DNA from: Gp6-AA40 sp963818645
GTDB lineage: Bacteria > Acidobacteriota > Vicinamibacteria > Vicinamibacterales > UBA2999
DNA length: 64,000 bases
Assembly: GCA_963818645.1 (NCBI GenBank)
Contig: CAWFTF010000009.1
Coordinates: 62,001 to 126,000 of the forward strand
Direction of reading: 5' to 3'
The position numbers and the translations under genes were made by a program. Below, in pieces: positions 28,504 to 37,127 of the stretch (positions are counted from its first letter, which is position 1; each line of letters begins with the position of its first letter). The notes under the pieces are model-generated. The model saw only the letters and a list, made by a program, of their open reading frames with translations, searched no databases and was not told the DNA's origin.

Positions 28504-29925
28504 TCACCCTCGCCCCGCGACCAGCATCAGCCAGGGCACGCCGACCACGAGGTACACGAGAAGACTGAATGCGGTGGAGATGGCACCGATCCGGTACAGC
28601 TCTCCCTGCGTCATGAAGCCGCTTCCTGCGAAGAGAAGGTTCGCGCTCGATCCTTGCGGAGTGATTCCGGAAAAGAAGTTGGTGGCGAACAGCAGCAGGA
28701 AGGCGAGAAGCGTCGCCGGCACACCGAGCCGTACGCCGACGTCGAGAAACACGCCGAAGAGCGCCAACAGATGAGCCGTCTGACTGACGAACAAATAGTG
28801 GAGCAGGACGTAGGCGACGACGAGAGTGAAGCCGGTCGTGACCGGTGACAATCCGCCGAGGGCGGTCGCCAGGTTCTGGCCCAGGAATCCCATGAAGCCG
28901 AGCTCGTTGAGCTGACTGCTCAACGTGAAGAGCACGGCGAACCACAGGTAGATCGCGAGAACGTCTCCCTGCTTCGCGATGTCGTCCAGCGTCAGCGTGC
29001 CGCTCAGAAGCAGAATGCCAAGGCCGAGAAACGCCACCGCAGTCGGGTCGAGCCCGAGCGTGGCGGATGCGCCCCACAGCACCACCATCCCGACAAAGGT
29101 GCCCATCACGAGCTTCTCTTGAAGGCTCAGCGGCCCCAGCCGGGCGAGCTCTTTCTTTGCAGCGGCTGGCGCCTCCGGCGTGACGGTAACCTCCGGAGAC
29201 ATGAGCTTGTACAGAAGCAATGGCAGCAGAAGGATCGCCACCAGCGTTGGCAGCGAAGACGCCAGCAGCCACGAGCCGAAGCCAATCTCGACGCCGAACG
29301 GTCTCGCGATCTCGGCGCCGAGCGGGTTGGCAGCCATGGCCGTGAGCCACAGCGCAGACGAGATGCTCAAGCTTGCGATCCCCGAGTACATCAGAAAGCC
29401 ACCGAGCCTTCGGCGAGACGGATCGCCTGGCCTGGCACCTGCTGCCTCGGCGAGCGAAAAAGCCAAGGGGAACAGAACACCGGCGCGAGCGGTGTTGCTT
29501 GGGAATGCTGGCGCGATGACGCCATCGACGAGGAACACGCTATAGGACAGCCCCAGTGTGGACCGTCCGCACAGACTCACGACCGCATAGCCGATGCGCT
29601 GCCCCAGACCGCAGGTGACGACGGCGCGGGCGACCAGGAATGCGAGCACGATCAGAAGAATCGTTCCGTTGGCAAATCCGGAGTAGGCCTTCGCCGGTGA
29701 CAGCGTGCCGGTGAGCACCGCTGCCGCCACGGCGAAGACGGAGGCCGTGAGAATGGGAAACACATTGGTGACCACTGAGACGATCGTCGCAGCGAAGATT
29801 GCAAAGAGATGCCACGCTGGTGCGGTGAGGCCTTCGGGGACGGGGGAAAACCAAATCGCGACGGCGAGCGCCACGATCGCTGCTCGGCCGATCACAACCC
29901 GTCGTCGCGAAGGCCCGGCCGTCAC
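28504..29925 (-). CDS. DASS-family (SLC13-like) anion transporter
   Basis: 473 residues, about 11-12 hydrophobic helices. The family's paired clamp signatures appear as APAFPSNTARAG in the first half and GITPQGSSANLLFAGSGF in the second. Members move succinate, fumarate, citrate or similar in exchange or with sodium. Beside aspartase, which makes fumarate, a fumarate/succinate or aspartate/succinate role is plausible. Overlaps the upstream small gene by 4 bases. Confidence 0.85.
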   Translation of the reverse strand: MTAGPSRRRVVIGRAAIVALAVAIWFSPVPEGLTAPAWHLFAIFAATIVSVVTNVFPILTASVFAVAAAVLTGTLSPAKAYSGFANGTILLIVLAFLVARAVVTCGLGQRIGYAVVSLCGRSTLGLSYSVFLVDGVIAPAFPSNTARAGVLFPLAFSLAEAAGARPGDPSRRRLGGFLMYSGIASLSISSALWLTAMAANPLGAEIARPFGVEIGFGSWLLASSLPTLVAILLLPLLLYKLMSPEVTVTPEAPAAAKKELARLGPLSLQEKLVMGTFVGMVVLWGASATLGLDPTAVAFLGLGILLLSGTLTLDDIAKQGDVLAIYLWFAVLFTLSSQLNELGFMGFLGQNLATALGGLSPVTTGFTLVVAYVLLHYLFVSQTAHLLALFGVFLDVGVRLGVPATLLAFLLLFATNFFSGITPQGSSANLLFAGSGFMTQGELYRIGAISTAFSLLVYLVVGVPWLMLVAGRG

Positions 29926-30422
29926 GGCGGCCCCGAGCCCAGGCGGAAGCGTCCCTTGAGATCCGCTGCCCGGCCCTGGAACGCGCCATCCTCTGTGCGG
30001 ATCACGTATTGCCAGGTCAGCTCGTACTCGCCCGACATGCGTGCGTAGGGGCCGGAACCACCGGTGATCGTCCCGATCCAGCGCCGCCCTTTTTCAAGCG
30101 GCTCTCCTCTGATTTCGCTGAAGATCCGATCGCCGCGATCGTCTGTCCACACCGAACGCACCAGACGAACTGCGGCTCCGTCGTCGAAGCCGATCGCCTC
30201 GCCGCGGAATCCCCGACTCAATCCGCTGCCACCCGTCAGCACGAGTGAACCCGACAGACGGACAATGGACGCTGCGCGAACGCCCTCAGTCGGGATCGTC
30301 TCCTGCTGTCCTGTGGCGGACCAGCTTCCGGAGAAGGTGCGCTCGCCTTCGGTGGGCTGAGCACCCGTTGGCAAAGCCGGCACGAGCAGTACGCAAAGGG
30401 CGACGGCGGCGCGGCTATGCAA
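29922..30422 (-). CDS. Secreted protein of unknown function
   Basis: 166 residues with a signal peptide (AVALCVLLVPALPTGAQ). The mature part has alternating strands and Gly-rich turns (GSLVLTGGSGLSRGFRGEAI, then GTITGGSGPYARMSGEYEL), suggesting a small beta-barrel similar in feel to allene-oxide-cyclase or dirigent barrels. It overlaps both aspA (8 bases) and the DASS gene (4 bases), so it is a true operon member. Family not recognised. Confidence 0.65.
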   Translation of the reverse strand: MHSRAAVALCVLLVPALPTGAQPTEGERTFSGSWSATGQQETIPTEGVRAASIVRLSGSLVLTGGSGLSRGFRGEAIGFDDGAAVRLVRSVWTDDRGDRIFSEIRGEPLEKGRRWIGTITGGSGPYARMSGEYELTWQYVIRTEDGAFQGRAADLKGRFRLGSGPP

Positions 30423-31827
30423 AGCGGCCCTGTCCCGTCATGGCTGCGGGGTCGAGCACCTGGGCGATCTGCTCCTCGGTGAGGAGCTTCTTCGCGCGGA
30501 TCAACTCCAGGATTCCGCTCCCGGTCAGCATGGCCTCCTTCGCAAGCTCGGTCGATCGGTCGTAGCCGATGACGGGATTCAATGCGGTGACCGTCCCGAT
30601 GCTGTAGTCGACGTAGTGGCGACAGATCTCGGGGTTGGCGGTGATGCCGTCCACGCAGTGGACCCTCAGCGTGCGCGCCGCGTTGATGAACATCGTCTGC
30701 GCCTCGAAGATGCAGGCGGCGATGACCGGTTCGAAGACGTTCAATTGCAGCTGGCCGCCTTCGGCGGCCATCGATATCGTCAGGTCGCTGCCGATCACGC
30801 GGAAGCAGACCATGTTCACGACCTCCGGGATGACCGGATTGACCTTGCCCGGCATGATCGAAGAGCCCGGTTGCTTGGGAGGCAGATTGATCTCGCGCAG
30901 GCCGCAGCGCGGGCCCGACGACAGCAGCCGCAGATCGTTACAGACCTTCGAGAGCTTGATCGCCAGGCTCTTCATGCACGATGAGTAGAGGACGAAGGCC
31001 TGCGTGTCCTGTGTTGCCTCGATCAGATTCGTCGCGAGGTGAATCGGAAGGCCGGTGATCGCTGCGAGCTGTTGCGTACACTTTTCCGCGTAGCCGACCG
31101 GGGCGTTCAGTCCGGTGCCAATGGCCGTGGCTCCCATGTTGACCTCGCAGAGCACGGCCTGCTGGACTCGTTCGAGGGCGAGGATTTCGCCCGATAACGT
31201 CTCGGCAAATGCTTCGAACTCCTGGCCGAGCGTCATTGGCACGGCGTCCTGCAGCTGGGTCCGTCCCATCTTCAGGATTGAAGCGAACTCCTTCCCCTTC
31301 GCACGGAAGGCGGCGATGAGCTCCTTCATCGCGGCGACGAGACGAATGTTGCCCAGTGCCATGCCGACGTGGAGCGCCGTTGGGTACGCGTCATTCGTGG
31401 ACTGTGACGCGTTGACGTGATCGTGCGGGTCGCAGAACGCGTACTCGCCTTTCTGGTGACCCATCAGCTCGAGCGCGCGATTGGCGATGACCTCGTTGAT
31501 GTTCATGTTCGTCGACGTGCCCGCGCCGCCCTGGAAGACATCGAGCTGGAACTGATCGTGAAGTTTCCCCTCGATCACTTCCTGACAGGCGCCCTCGATG
31601 CCTCGAAGGATGGTGCCGTCGAACTGTCCGCACGCGTGGTTCGCGCGCGCGGCCGCGAACTTCACCATTGCGAGCGCTTTGATCAGATCGGGATAGAGGC
31701 GGAGCTGGACGCCAGAAATGTGGAAGTTCTCGAGGCCACGCGCGGTCTGCACGCCGTAGTAGGCGTCGGCTGGCACGTCCTTCTCTCCCAGCAGATCGTG
31801 TTCGCGACGTGTTGATTGACTGGCCAT
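30415..31827 (-). CDS. aspA: Aspartate ammonia-lyase
   Basis: Splits aspartate into fumarate and ammonia. 470 residues of the fumarase/aspartase superfamily; the catalytic-loop signature GSSIMPGKVNPVIPE is present, with the family N-terminus REHDLLGEKDVPADAYYG and the middle motif NMNINEVIANRALE. The GEKDVP opening favours aspartase over class II fumarase. The ribosome-binding site is GGAG about 7 bases upstream. First enzyme gene after the small ABM gene in this operon. Confidence 0.94.
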   Translation of the reverse strand: MASQSTRREHDLLGEKDVPADAYYGVQTARGLENFHISGVQLRLYPDLIKALAMVKFAAARANHACGQFDGTILRGIEGACQEVIEGKLHDQFQLDVFQGGAGTSTNMNINEVIANRALELMGHQKGEYAFCDPHDHVNASQSTNDAYPTALHVGMALGNIRLVAAMKELIAAFRAKGKEFASILKMGRTQLQDAVPMTLGQEFEAFAETLSGEILALERVQQAVLCEVNMGATAIGTGLNAPVGYAEKCTQQLAAITGLPIHLATNLIEATQDTQAFVLYSSCMKSLAIKLSKVCNDLRLLSSGPRCGLREINLPPKQPGSSIMPGKVNPVIPEVVNMVCFRVIGSDLTISMAAEGGQLQLNVFEPVIAACIFEAQTMFINAARTLRVHCVDGITANPEICRHYVDYSIGTVTALNPVIGYDRSTELAKEAMLTGSGILELIRAKKLLTEEQIAQVLDPAAMTGQGRFA

Positions 31828-31887
31828 CGCAATAACTCCTCAAGTGAAACGCGTACTGGGTGGTGACGTGGAGGTGGGGTGCGATCC

Positions 31888-32223
31888 TCAGACCCGTCGC
31901 ACCTCTTCAGCGTAGTCGAGGCCACGAGATCCCCCTGGAAGGGTGAACACCACGTCGGGATTTTCCGTGGCGTGCTCGATTAATTCCGCCAGAGCCGAGA
32001 AGCGATGCGATCGAACCTGGCGGCGCAGATCGGTTTCGTTCTTCCAGGTCTCGGCGTAGCGAATCACGACCAGCGCGCCCATCTCCGTAGACACAGAGCA
32101 CCCTGCGCAGCCCGGTGCCGCACGTGTCTGGAGCATCAACGACTGTAGTGCTGCGGTGATTGACTGTGCCTCCCCTGCAGGCACACGCCACCTCACCGTC
32201 ATACCGACGGGTACGGATTCCAT
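31888..32223 (-). CDS. ABM-fold (quinol monooxygenase-like) small protein
   Basis: 111 residues. Ferredoxin-like fold pattern of the antibiotic biosynthesis monooxygenase family: an N-terminal strand (MTVRWRVPAG), a helix with LQSLMLQTRAAPGCAGCSVS, a strand VVIRYAETWKNETDLRRQV and HRFSALAELIE. The long upstream open frame is non-conserved, so the start is ATG 32223 or 32205. It precedes aspA by 60 bases on the same strand and sits behind a good sigma-54-type element (32275-32290). Catalytic activity uncertain; many members are small stress or redox proteins. Confidence 0.7.
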   Translation of the reverse strand: MESVPVGMTVRWRVPAGEAQSITAALQSLMLQTRAAPGCAGCSVSTEMGALVVIRYAETWKNETDLRRQVRSHRFSALAELIEHATENPDVVFTLPGGSRGLDYAEEVRRV

Positions 32224-32274
32224 CCTCGCTTCTCTGGCATCGCGGCGAAATTCAGGAGTCCGGGGCGCTGCGAC

Positions 32275-32290
32275 TGCAGAGCGCGTGCCA
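32275..32290 (-). promoter_or_regulatory. Sigma-54-type promoter candidate for the ABM-aspA operon
   Basis: Minus-strand TGGCACGCGCTCTGCA matches the consensus TGGCACG-N4-TTGCW at all positions but one (C for the first T of the -12 box). The predicted start near 32264 gives a 41-base leader before ATG 32223. It is the best consensus match of the set. The 384-base gap 32224-32607 holds this element, the glutaminase element and no gene I can support. Confidence 0.6.
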
Positions 32291-32520
32291 TGAACTGAAA
32301 GATCAGCTGATCTCGACTCGACACGAGCCAGGAAAAGGCCGGTCTGTGGAAGCGACCGTGGTCCGATGGCGCTCAGGCTCCGCCACGTTGGAGGGTCTCC
32401 ATTATCTCGGAGTGCGCAGCCCACGACGTCACGCAACGTCCCACGGGGACAGACGTGGCGAGGCCTCCGGTCGTCCCCGCCCAATGGCCTTCTGCCTGTG
32501 ATTCTGAAGCAAACCTAACG

Positions 32521-32536
32521 TGGCATGACCCGTGCT
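32521..32536 (+). promoter_or_regulatory. Sigma-54-type promoter candidate for glutaminase
   Basis: TGGCATGACCCGTGCT has GG-N10-GC, with GTGCT in the -12 box as in the two elements near 15.3-15.5 kb. The predicted start near 32547 gives a 61-base leader if translation begins at ATG 32608, but only 4 bases for ATG 32551. This supports the downstream start. Confidence 0.5.
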
Positions 32537-32607
32537 GAAGCGCTCGACATATGCCCGTGTCTGTCCGTCCGTCGAGCGAAGGACCGCGTGTGTGGCTTCG
32601 CCGGCGA

Positions 32608-33621
32608 ATGAGCCTCCTGTCTGTTGTCGTGCTCGCCGTCGTGATGACGGCGTCGGGCGTAGCACAACAGCGACCCGATCCGCAGACCGCGGTGAACGAC
32701 GCGTTCAACCAGTTCAGGACACTGAAGGAAGGTAAGAACGCGGACTACATTCCGGCGCTCGCCAAGGTCGATCCGAACTTGTTCGGCATTGCGCTCGTCA
32801 CCGTGGACGGCAAGGTATTCACGGCCGGCGACGTGAAGACAGAGGTCTCGATCCAGTCGATCTCCAAGGTCTTCACGATGGCGCAGGTCATTGAGGAGCA
32901 GGGGCTCGAGTCGATCGAGAAGCGGATCGGCGTGGATGCGACCGGTGCGCGGTTCAACTCGATCATCGCCGTTGAAGGCGTGCGCACGGTGGTCGGAACC
33001 GGCGCGCCGGAGATGAATCCGCTGGTGAACCCGGGCGCGATCTCGGCGACCAGCATGGTGACCGGTGCCAACGCCGACGCCGTATGGGCGAAGATCATCG
33101 GCTTCCACAACGACTCGGCCGGCCGCACGTTGAGCGTGCTGCAGGACGTCTACAAGTCCGAGTCCGATACCAACCAGCGCAATCAGGCCATCGGCGCGCT
33201 CATGCTCGCTTACGGCTACATCAAGACCAACTGGCAGCAGGCCGTCGATCTCTACACACGTCAGTGCTCGATCGGCGTGAACGCGAGAGACCTTGCGACG
33301 ATGGCGGCGATGCTGGCAGCGGGTGGAAAGAATCCGGTGACAGGAAAGCAGGTGATGGACGCTGCGAAGGTCCCCGGAGTGCTCGCCGTCATGGCCACTG
33401 CTGGCCTCTATGATGATTCGGGCAAATGGCTGTATCACACGGGACTGCCCGCCAAGAGCGGCGTAGGCGGCGGCCTCATTGCGGTGTCACCCGGCAAGTT
33501 CGGCATCGCCGTCGTGTCTCCGCCGCTCGATGACGCGGGCAATAGCGTTCGCGCGCAGCGGGCAATCGCCGCTGTTTCAAACGCCCTTGGGGGCAACCCG
33601 TTGGCACCAACGGCACGTTAG
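32608..33621 (+). CDS. glsA: Glutaminase with signal peptide
   Basis: Serine-dependent beta-lactamase-like glutaminase: glutamine to glutamate and ammonia. The catalytic pair is S84 and K87 in SIQSISKVF. The substrate-site stretch NPLVNPGAI and the family-like QCSIGVNARDLATMAAMLAAGG follow. From ATG 32608 it is 337 residues with a clean signal peptide (LLSVVVLAVVMTASGVAQ), so probably periplasmic, unlike the usual cytoplasmic form. ATG 32551 would add 19 charged residues ahead of the signal. Confidence 0.92.
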   Translation: MSLLSVVVLAVVMTASGVAQQRPDPQTAVNDAFNQFRTLKEGKNADYIPALAKVDPNLFGIALVTVDGKVFTAGDVKTEVSIQSISKVFTMAQVIEEQGLESIEKRIGVDATGARFNSIIAVEGVRTVVGTGAPEMNPLVNPGAISATSMVTGANADAVWAKIIGFHNDSAGRTLSVLQDVYKSESDTNQRNQAIGALMLAYGYIKTNWQQAVDLYTRQCSIGVNARDLATMAAMLAAGGKNPVTGKQVMDAAKVPGVLAVMATAGLYDDSGKWLYHTGLPAKSGVGGGLIAVSPGKFGIAVVSPPLDDAGNSVRAQRAIAAVSNALGGNPLAPTAR

Positions 33622-33632
33622 TGGAGGTTTCA

Positions 33633-34292
33633 ATGTTGAAGAGAGTCATCGTCATAGCAGGGTTACTTGTCATGGCCGGAGTCGTTCCGGCGTTTGCGCA
33701 GAAGGTGGAAGTCAGCGGGTTCGTGGGCTGGTCCATCACCGACGGCGTCGATAGCGACCCGGTCCTCGCCGGCGACGGCAATATTTACGACACCGTTGAA
33801 CCGGATGATGCCGCGATCTATGGATTCACCGTCGGCGCGCTCGTCGGCGAGGGCGCCGAAGTTGGCTTCAGGTGGGCACAGCAGCCAACGACTCTCCTCA
33901 TCAAAGGAACGTCGGAGCGGGAAATCGGTGATATGAACATCACGTCGTACCACGGCTACTTCGCCTACAACTTTGGCGAAGTTGACGCTCCAATGCGACC
34001 CTTCGTGATGATTGGCCTCGGCGCGACGAACTACGGCTCCGTGGACGCGACCATCGCCGGAGTGAATCGAAGCCTCGGTGGCGAGACGCAGTTCTCGACC
34101 ACGTGGGCCGCCGGCGTGAAGGTGCACGCTCGGGCCGTCGGTCTGCGCCTGGCTGCGGAATGGACTCCGACCTACATCAAGACGGATTCGGCGGGTTGGT
34201 GGTGCGATCCGTATTGGGGCTGCTACCTGGTGGGGAACTCCCAGTATTCCCATCAATTCCAGTTCAATGCCGGCGTGATGTTCCGCTTCTAG
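33633..34292 (+). CDS. Small outer-membrane beta-barrel protein
   Basis: 219 residues behind a strong GGAGG site. Signal peptide (VIVIAGLLVMAGVVPAFA), then alternating strands and a C-terminus ending FNAGVMFRF with the terminal Phe of BAM substrates. Size and pattern fit an eight-stranded OmpA/OmpW-like barrel. The loop SAGWWCDPYWGCYLVG carries two Cys that may form a disulfide. It begins 11 bases after glutaminase and may be co-transcribed. Confidence 0.75.
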   Translation: MLKRVIVIAGLLVMAGVVPAFAQKVEVSGFVGWSITDGVDSDPVLAGDGNIYDTVEPDDAAIYGFTVGALVGEGAEVGFRWAQQPTTLLIKGTSEREIGDMNITSYHGYFAYNFGEVDAPMRPFVMIGLGATNYGSVDATIAGVNRSLGGETQFSTTWAAGVKVHARAVGLRLAAEWTPTYIKTDSAGWWCDPYWGCYLVGNSQYSHQFQFNAGVMFRF

Positions 34293-34325
34293 ACCTTCAC
34301 TCGACGCCGTGTACAACGGGCCCGG

Positions 34326-34351
34326 CGGCTGGAGGTTCATCCTTCCAGCCG
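34326..34351 (+). terminator. Stem-loop after the small barrel gene
   Basis: CGGCTGGAGG and CCTTCCAGCCG form a ten-pair stem with one bulged base around a five-base loop, 33 bases after the stop at 34292. There is no T-tract, so it is a weak intrinsic terminator or an mRNA 3' stabiliser. The rest of the 372-base gap 34293-34664 shows no gene. Confidence 0.45.
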
Positions 34352-34664
34352 CTCTCAGTCGTGGCCGGCTCGAGTGCAAGACTGACCCACGAGAGCCTCG
34401 GCATCAATCTGCCCTCCCAGGTCGGTGGTACCCTCGGTCAGCGCCTCGTAAATACCAATCGCTCGCAGTTGGCGCTACCGGCCGGGTTGTCGGTCAACGA
34501 CGAGCAGGGCGTTGACACGTCTTTCTCGCCGTGAACGTGTTTGATACTTTTGACAGTGACCTCCCAGCGTCGACTCCCACAGCAACGACGTTGGCGTCGT
34601 GCTTTCATTCGGCTTGACCTTCTAGCCTTCATTCGTGGTCTGCGAATCAAGGAAAGGGAATCAG

Positions 34665-37127
34665 ATGGCAGCGAAGACCCGTTTCCACACAGCTCGGCAA
34701 CTCATCGCCCTGGCGACCGCCGTCAGTCTGATGCTCCCGTCAGTTGGGATCGTGCTGGTCGCGCAGTCCTCGACGGCAAAGCCGCCGGCGACCACGCAGT
34801 CAACGGCGAAACCGCCGGCGCCCTCGACAGCGAAGCCTCCGGCCACGCCCGCGACGGCGAAGCCGCCAGCGACCCAGGCGTCAACGGCGAAGCCTCCGAC
34901 ACCTGCGCCGAGCGATGCCGTCGTCGATGGTGGATGGCCGCGTGCGTATTTGACGGCCGCGGGTGGGCAGCTGTTGATCTACCAGCCGCAGGTCGCGACG
35001 TGGGAGAGGCAGAAAGACATGCTGGCCTACTCGGCGGTGTCGTACGTGATGAAAGGCGCGACCCGGCCGGAGCTGGGCACCGTCACGCTCGAGGCCGACA
35101 CTAACGTGGCGCTCGATGAGCGCCTCGTCAAGTTTACGAACATCCGCGTGACGGAATCGAGTTTTCCGAAGCTGTCACGGGAGCAGGTGCGCGACATCAC
35201 GGACACGATCGTCGGCGGGATCCCCGACGCGGAGCGCGTCATCGCGCTCGACCGCGTGCTGGCCATGGTCGATAAGAGCCAGATCCGTCCGTCGAATGTC
35301 GAAGGCGTCAAGTCCGATCCCCCGACCATCTTCTACAGCACGTCGCCCGCCGTGCTCGTCAACATCGACGGCGATGCGATCTGGAGCCCGATCCCGTCGA
35401 ACGATCTCAAGTACGCCGTCAACACCAACTGGGATCTCTTCGAGCACGAGCCGACGAAGACGTACTTCCTGCGCCATGAAAAGGTGTGGCTGAAGGCGTC
35501 CACGTTGAAGGGGCCGTGGACCGCTGCCGGCACGCTGCCCGGGAGCTTCTCGAAACTGCCTGCCGACGAGAACTGGAAAGACGTGAAGTCCGCATTGCCT
35601 GGAACAAAGACCTCCTCGGTCCCTGCGGTATTCGTGAGCACAACTCCGGCGGAAATGATCCTGGTCCAGGGGGCGCCGATCTATACCACCGTGACGGGTG
35701 CGAGCCCGCTCATGTGGTTGCAGAACACAGAGTCCGACGTGTTCCGCTTCGGCAGCACCGGCGACGTGTACTACCTCGTCGCAGGGCGATGGTTTTCAGC
35801 CTCGAGTCTGCTCGGGCCGTGGACGTTTGCGACAGAGAAGCTGCCCGACGTCTTCAAAAAGATCCCGCTCGAGCACCCGCGTTCGCGTGTGCTGGCGTCG
35901 GTGCCGGGTACGCCAGAGGCCGCGGACGCCATTCTGCTCGCGCAGGTACCGCAGACCGCCCGCGTGAACAGGAAGCAGACTCAGGCCCCTGAGGTCACCT
36001 ATCAAGGCGAACCGCAATTCGAGCCGATCCCGACGACGATGGTGTCGCGCGCAACGAATACCGACAAGGACATCATCAAGGTCGGCGATCTCTACTACAT
36101 GTGCTTCCAGGGAGTCTGGTTCATGGCGCGCAGCGCCAACGGGCCATGGGAGGTCGCGACTTCCGTACCCGAAGCCATTTACAAGATCCCTGCAAGTTCT
36201 CCGTCGCACAACGTGACCTACGTGACCGTTGTGGAAGACGACGATGACGACGAGTGGGTGACGTATGCGGCGGTTGCCGGCTACACCGGGATGATGGTCG
36301 CGTATGGGTGTGTGGTCTGGGGCAGCGGATGGTATTACCCGCCCTACGTGGGATACGGCGGCTTCTATCCTGTCTACTATCCGTTCTATCCGACTTACGG
36401 ATTCTCGGCTTGGTACAACCCATGGACCGGTGCGTACGGGCGGAGTGCTGCCGTGTACGGCCCGTACGGCGGCATGGGAGCGAGCGCGCGCTACAACCCG
36501 CGAACCGGCACGTATTCACGCAGCGCAGTGGCGTGGGGTCCGTATGGCGCGCGTGGAGTTGGCCAGGCGTACAACCCCCGTACAGGGGCGTATGGGCGCA
36601 CGAGTCAGGGCAGCGGTGTCTACGGAAGCTGGGGCGCGACGTCGGTGCAGCGCGGGGACCAGTGGGCACAAACCGCGCGCGTGACCAACCGTGCGACGGG
36701 CACGACGACCCGCGTGACGCAGGGAAGCGGCGGTGGTGAAGCGATTACCAGGAGAGGACCAGGGGCCGACTCAGGGGTTGTTCGAACCGGAAGTGGCGAC
36801 GTCTATGCCGGCCGGGATGGTAATGTGTATCGTCGAGACGAGGGTGGCGGCTGGTCCAAGTACGACAACGGATCGTGGGGCTCGGCGGAGCGCCCGACGC
36901 CGTCAGGCGATCGCGCCACGGCCGGGACGACGGACCGCGGAACGACAGCCCGATCGGGTGACACCGTCGGTCAATTGGACCGTGACTCCGCGGCGCGCTC
37001 GGAAGGCAGTACGCGGACGCGCGACTACGGCTCAGTGCGAAGCTCGGGCGGCAGCACGCCCCGGAGCGGAGGCACCTATCGTCCAAGCGGTGGAGGATTT
37101 CGAGGTGGTGGAGGGCGACGCCGGTAG
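34665..37127 (+). CDS. Secreted GPW-repeat protein with Gly/Tyr-rich tail
   Basis: 820 residues from ATG 34665 behind GGAAAGGG. Signal peptide, then a low-complexity linker with five TAKPP repeats (about residues 35-75). The body has at least three modules of roughly 90 residues, each with a strand-rich segment, a YYL or YYM segment and LKGPW / LLGPW / ANGPW followed by a (V/L)P and a (Y/F)KIP-type end. An Asp run (VVEDDDDDEW) leads to a Tyr/Gly-rich region with three YNP(W/R)TG(A/T)Y copies, then a Ser/Gly/Arg tail. Similar modules occur in proteins sometimes labelled carbohydrate-binding; function unknown. Its stop abuts the ATG of the Omp85-like gene. Confidence 0.7.
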   Translation: MAAKTRFHTARQLIALATAVSLMLPSVGIVLVAQSSTAKPPATTQSTAKPPAPSTAKPPATPATAKPPATQASTAKPPTPAPSDAVVDGGWPRAYLTAAGGQLLIYQPQVATWERQKDMLAYSAVSYVMKGATRPELGTVTLEADTNVALDERLVKFTNIRVTESSFPKLSREQVRDITDTIVGGIPDAERVIALDRVLAMVDKSQIRPSNVEGVKSDPPTIFYSTSPAVLVNIDGDAIWSPIPSNDLKYAVNTNWDLFEHEPTKTYFLRHEKVWLKASTLKGPWTAAGTLPGSFSKLPADENWKDVKSALPGTKTSSVPAVFVSTTPAEMILVQGAPIYTTVTGASPLMWLQNTESDVFRFGSTGDVYYLVAGRWFSASSLLGPWTFATEKLPDVFKKIPLEHPRSRVLASVPGTPEAADAILLAQVPQTARVNRKQTQAPEVTYQGEPQFEPIPTTMVSRATNTDKDIIKVGDLYYMCFQGVWFMARSANGPWEVATSVPEAIYKIPASSPSHNVTYVTVVEDDDDDEWVTYAAVAGYTGMMVAYGCVVWGSGWYYPPYVGYGGFYPVYYPFYPTYGFSAWYNPWTGAYGRSAAVYGPYGGMGASARYNPRTGTYSRSAVAWGPYGARGVGQAYNPRTGAYGRTSQGSGVYGSWGATSVQRGDQWAQTARVTNRATGTTTRVTQGSGGGEAITRRGPGADSGVVRTGSGDVYAGRDGNVYRRDEGGGWSKYDNGSWGSAERPTPSGDRATAGTTDRGTTARSGDTVGQLDRDSAARSEGSTRTRDYGSVRSSGGSTPRSGGTYRPSGGGFRGGGGRRR

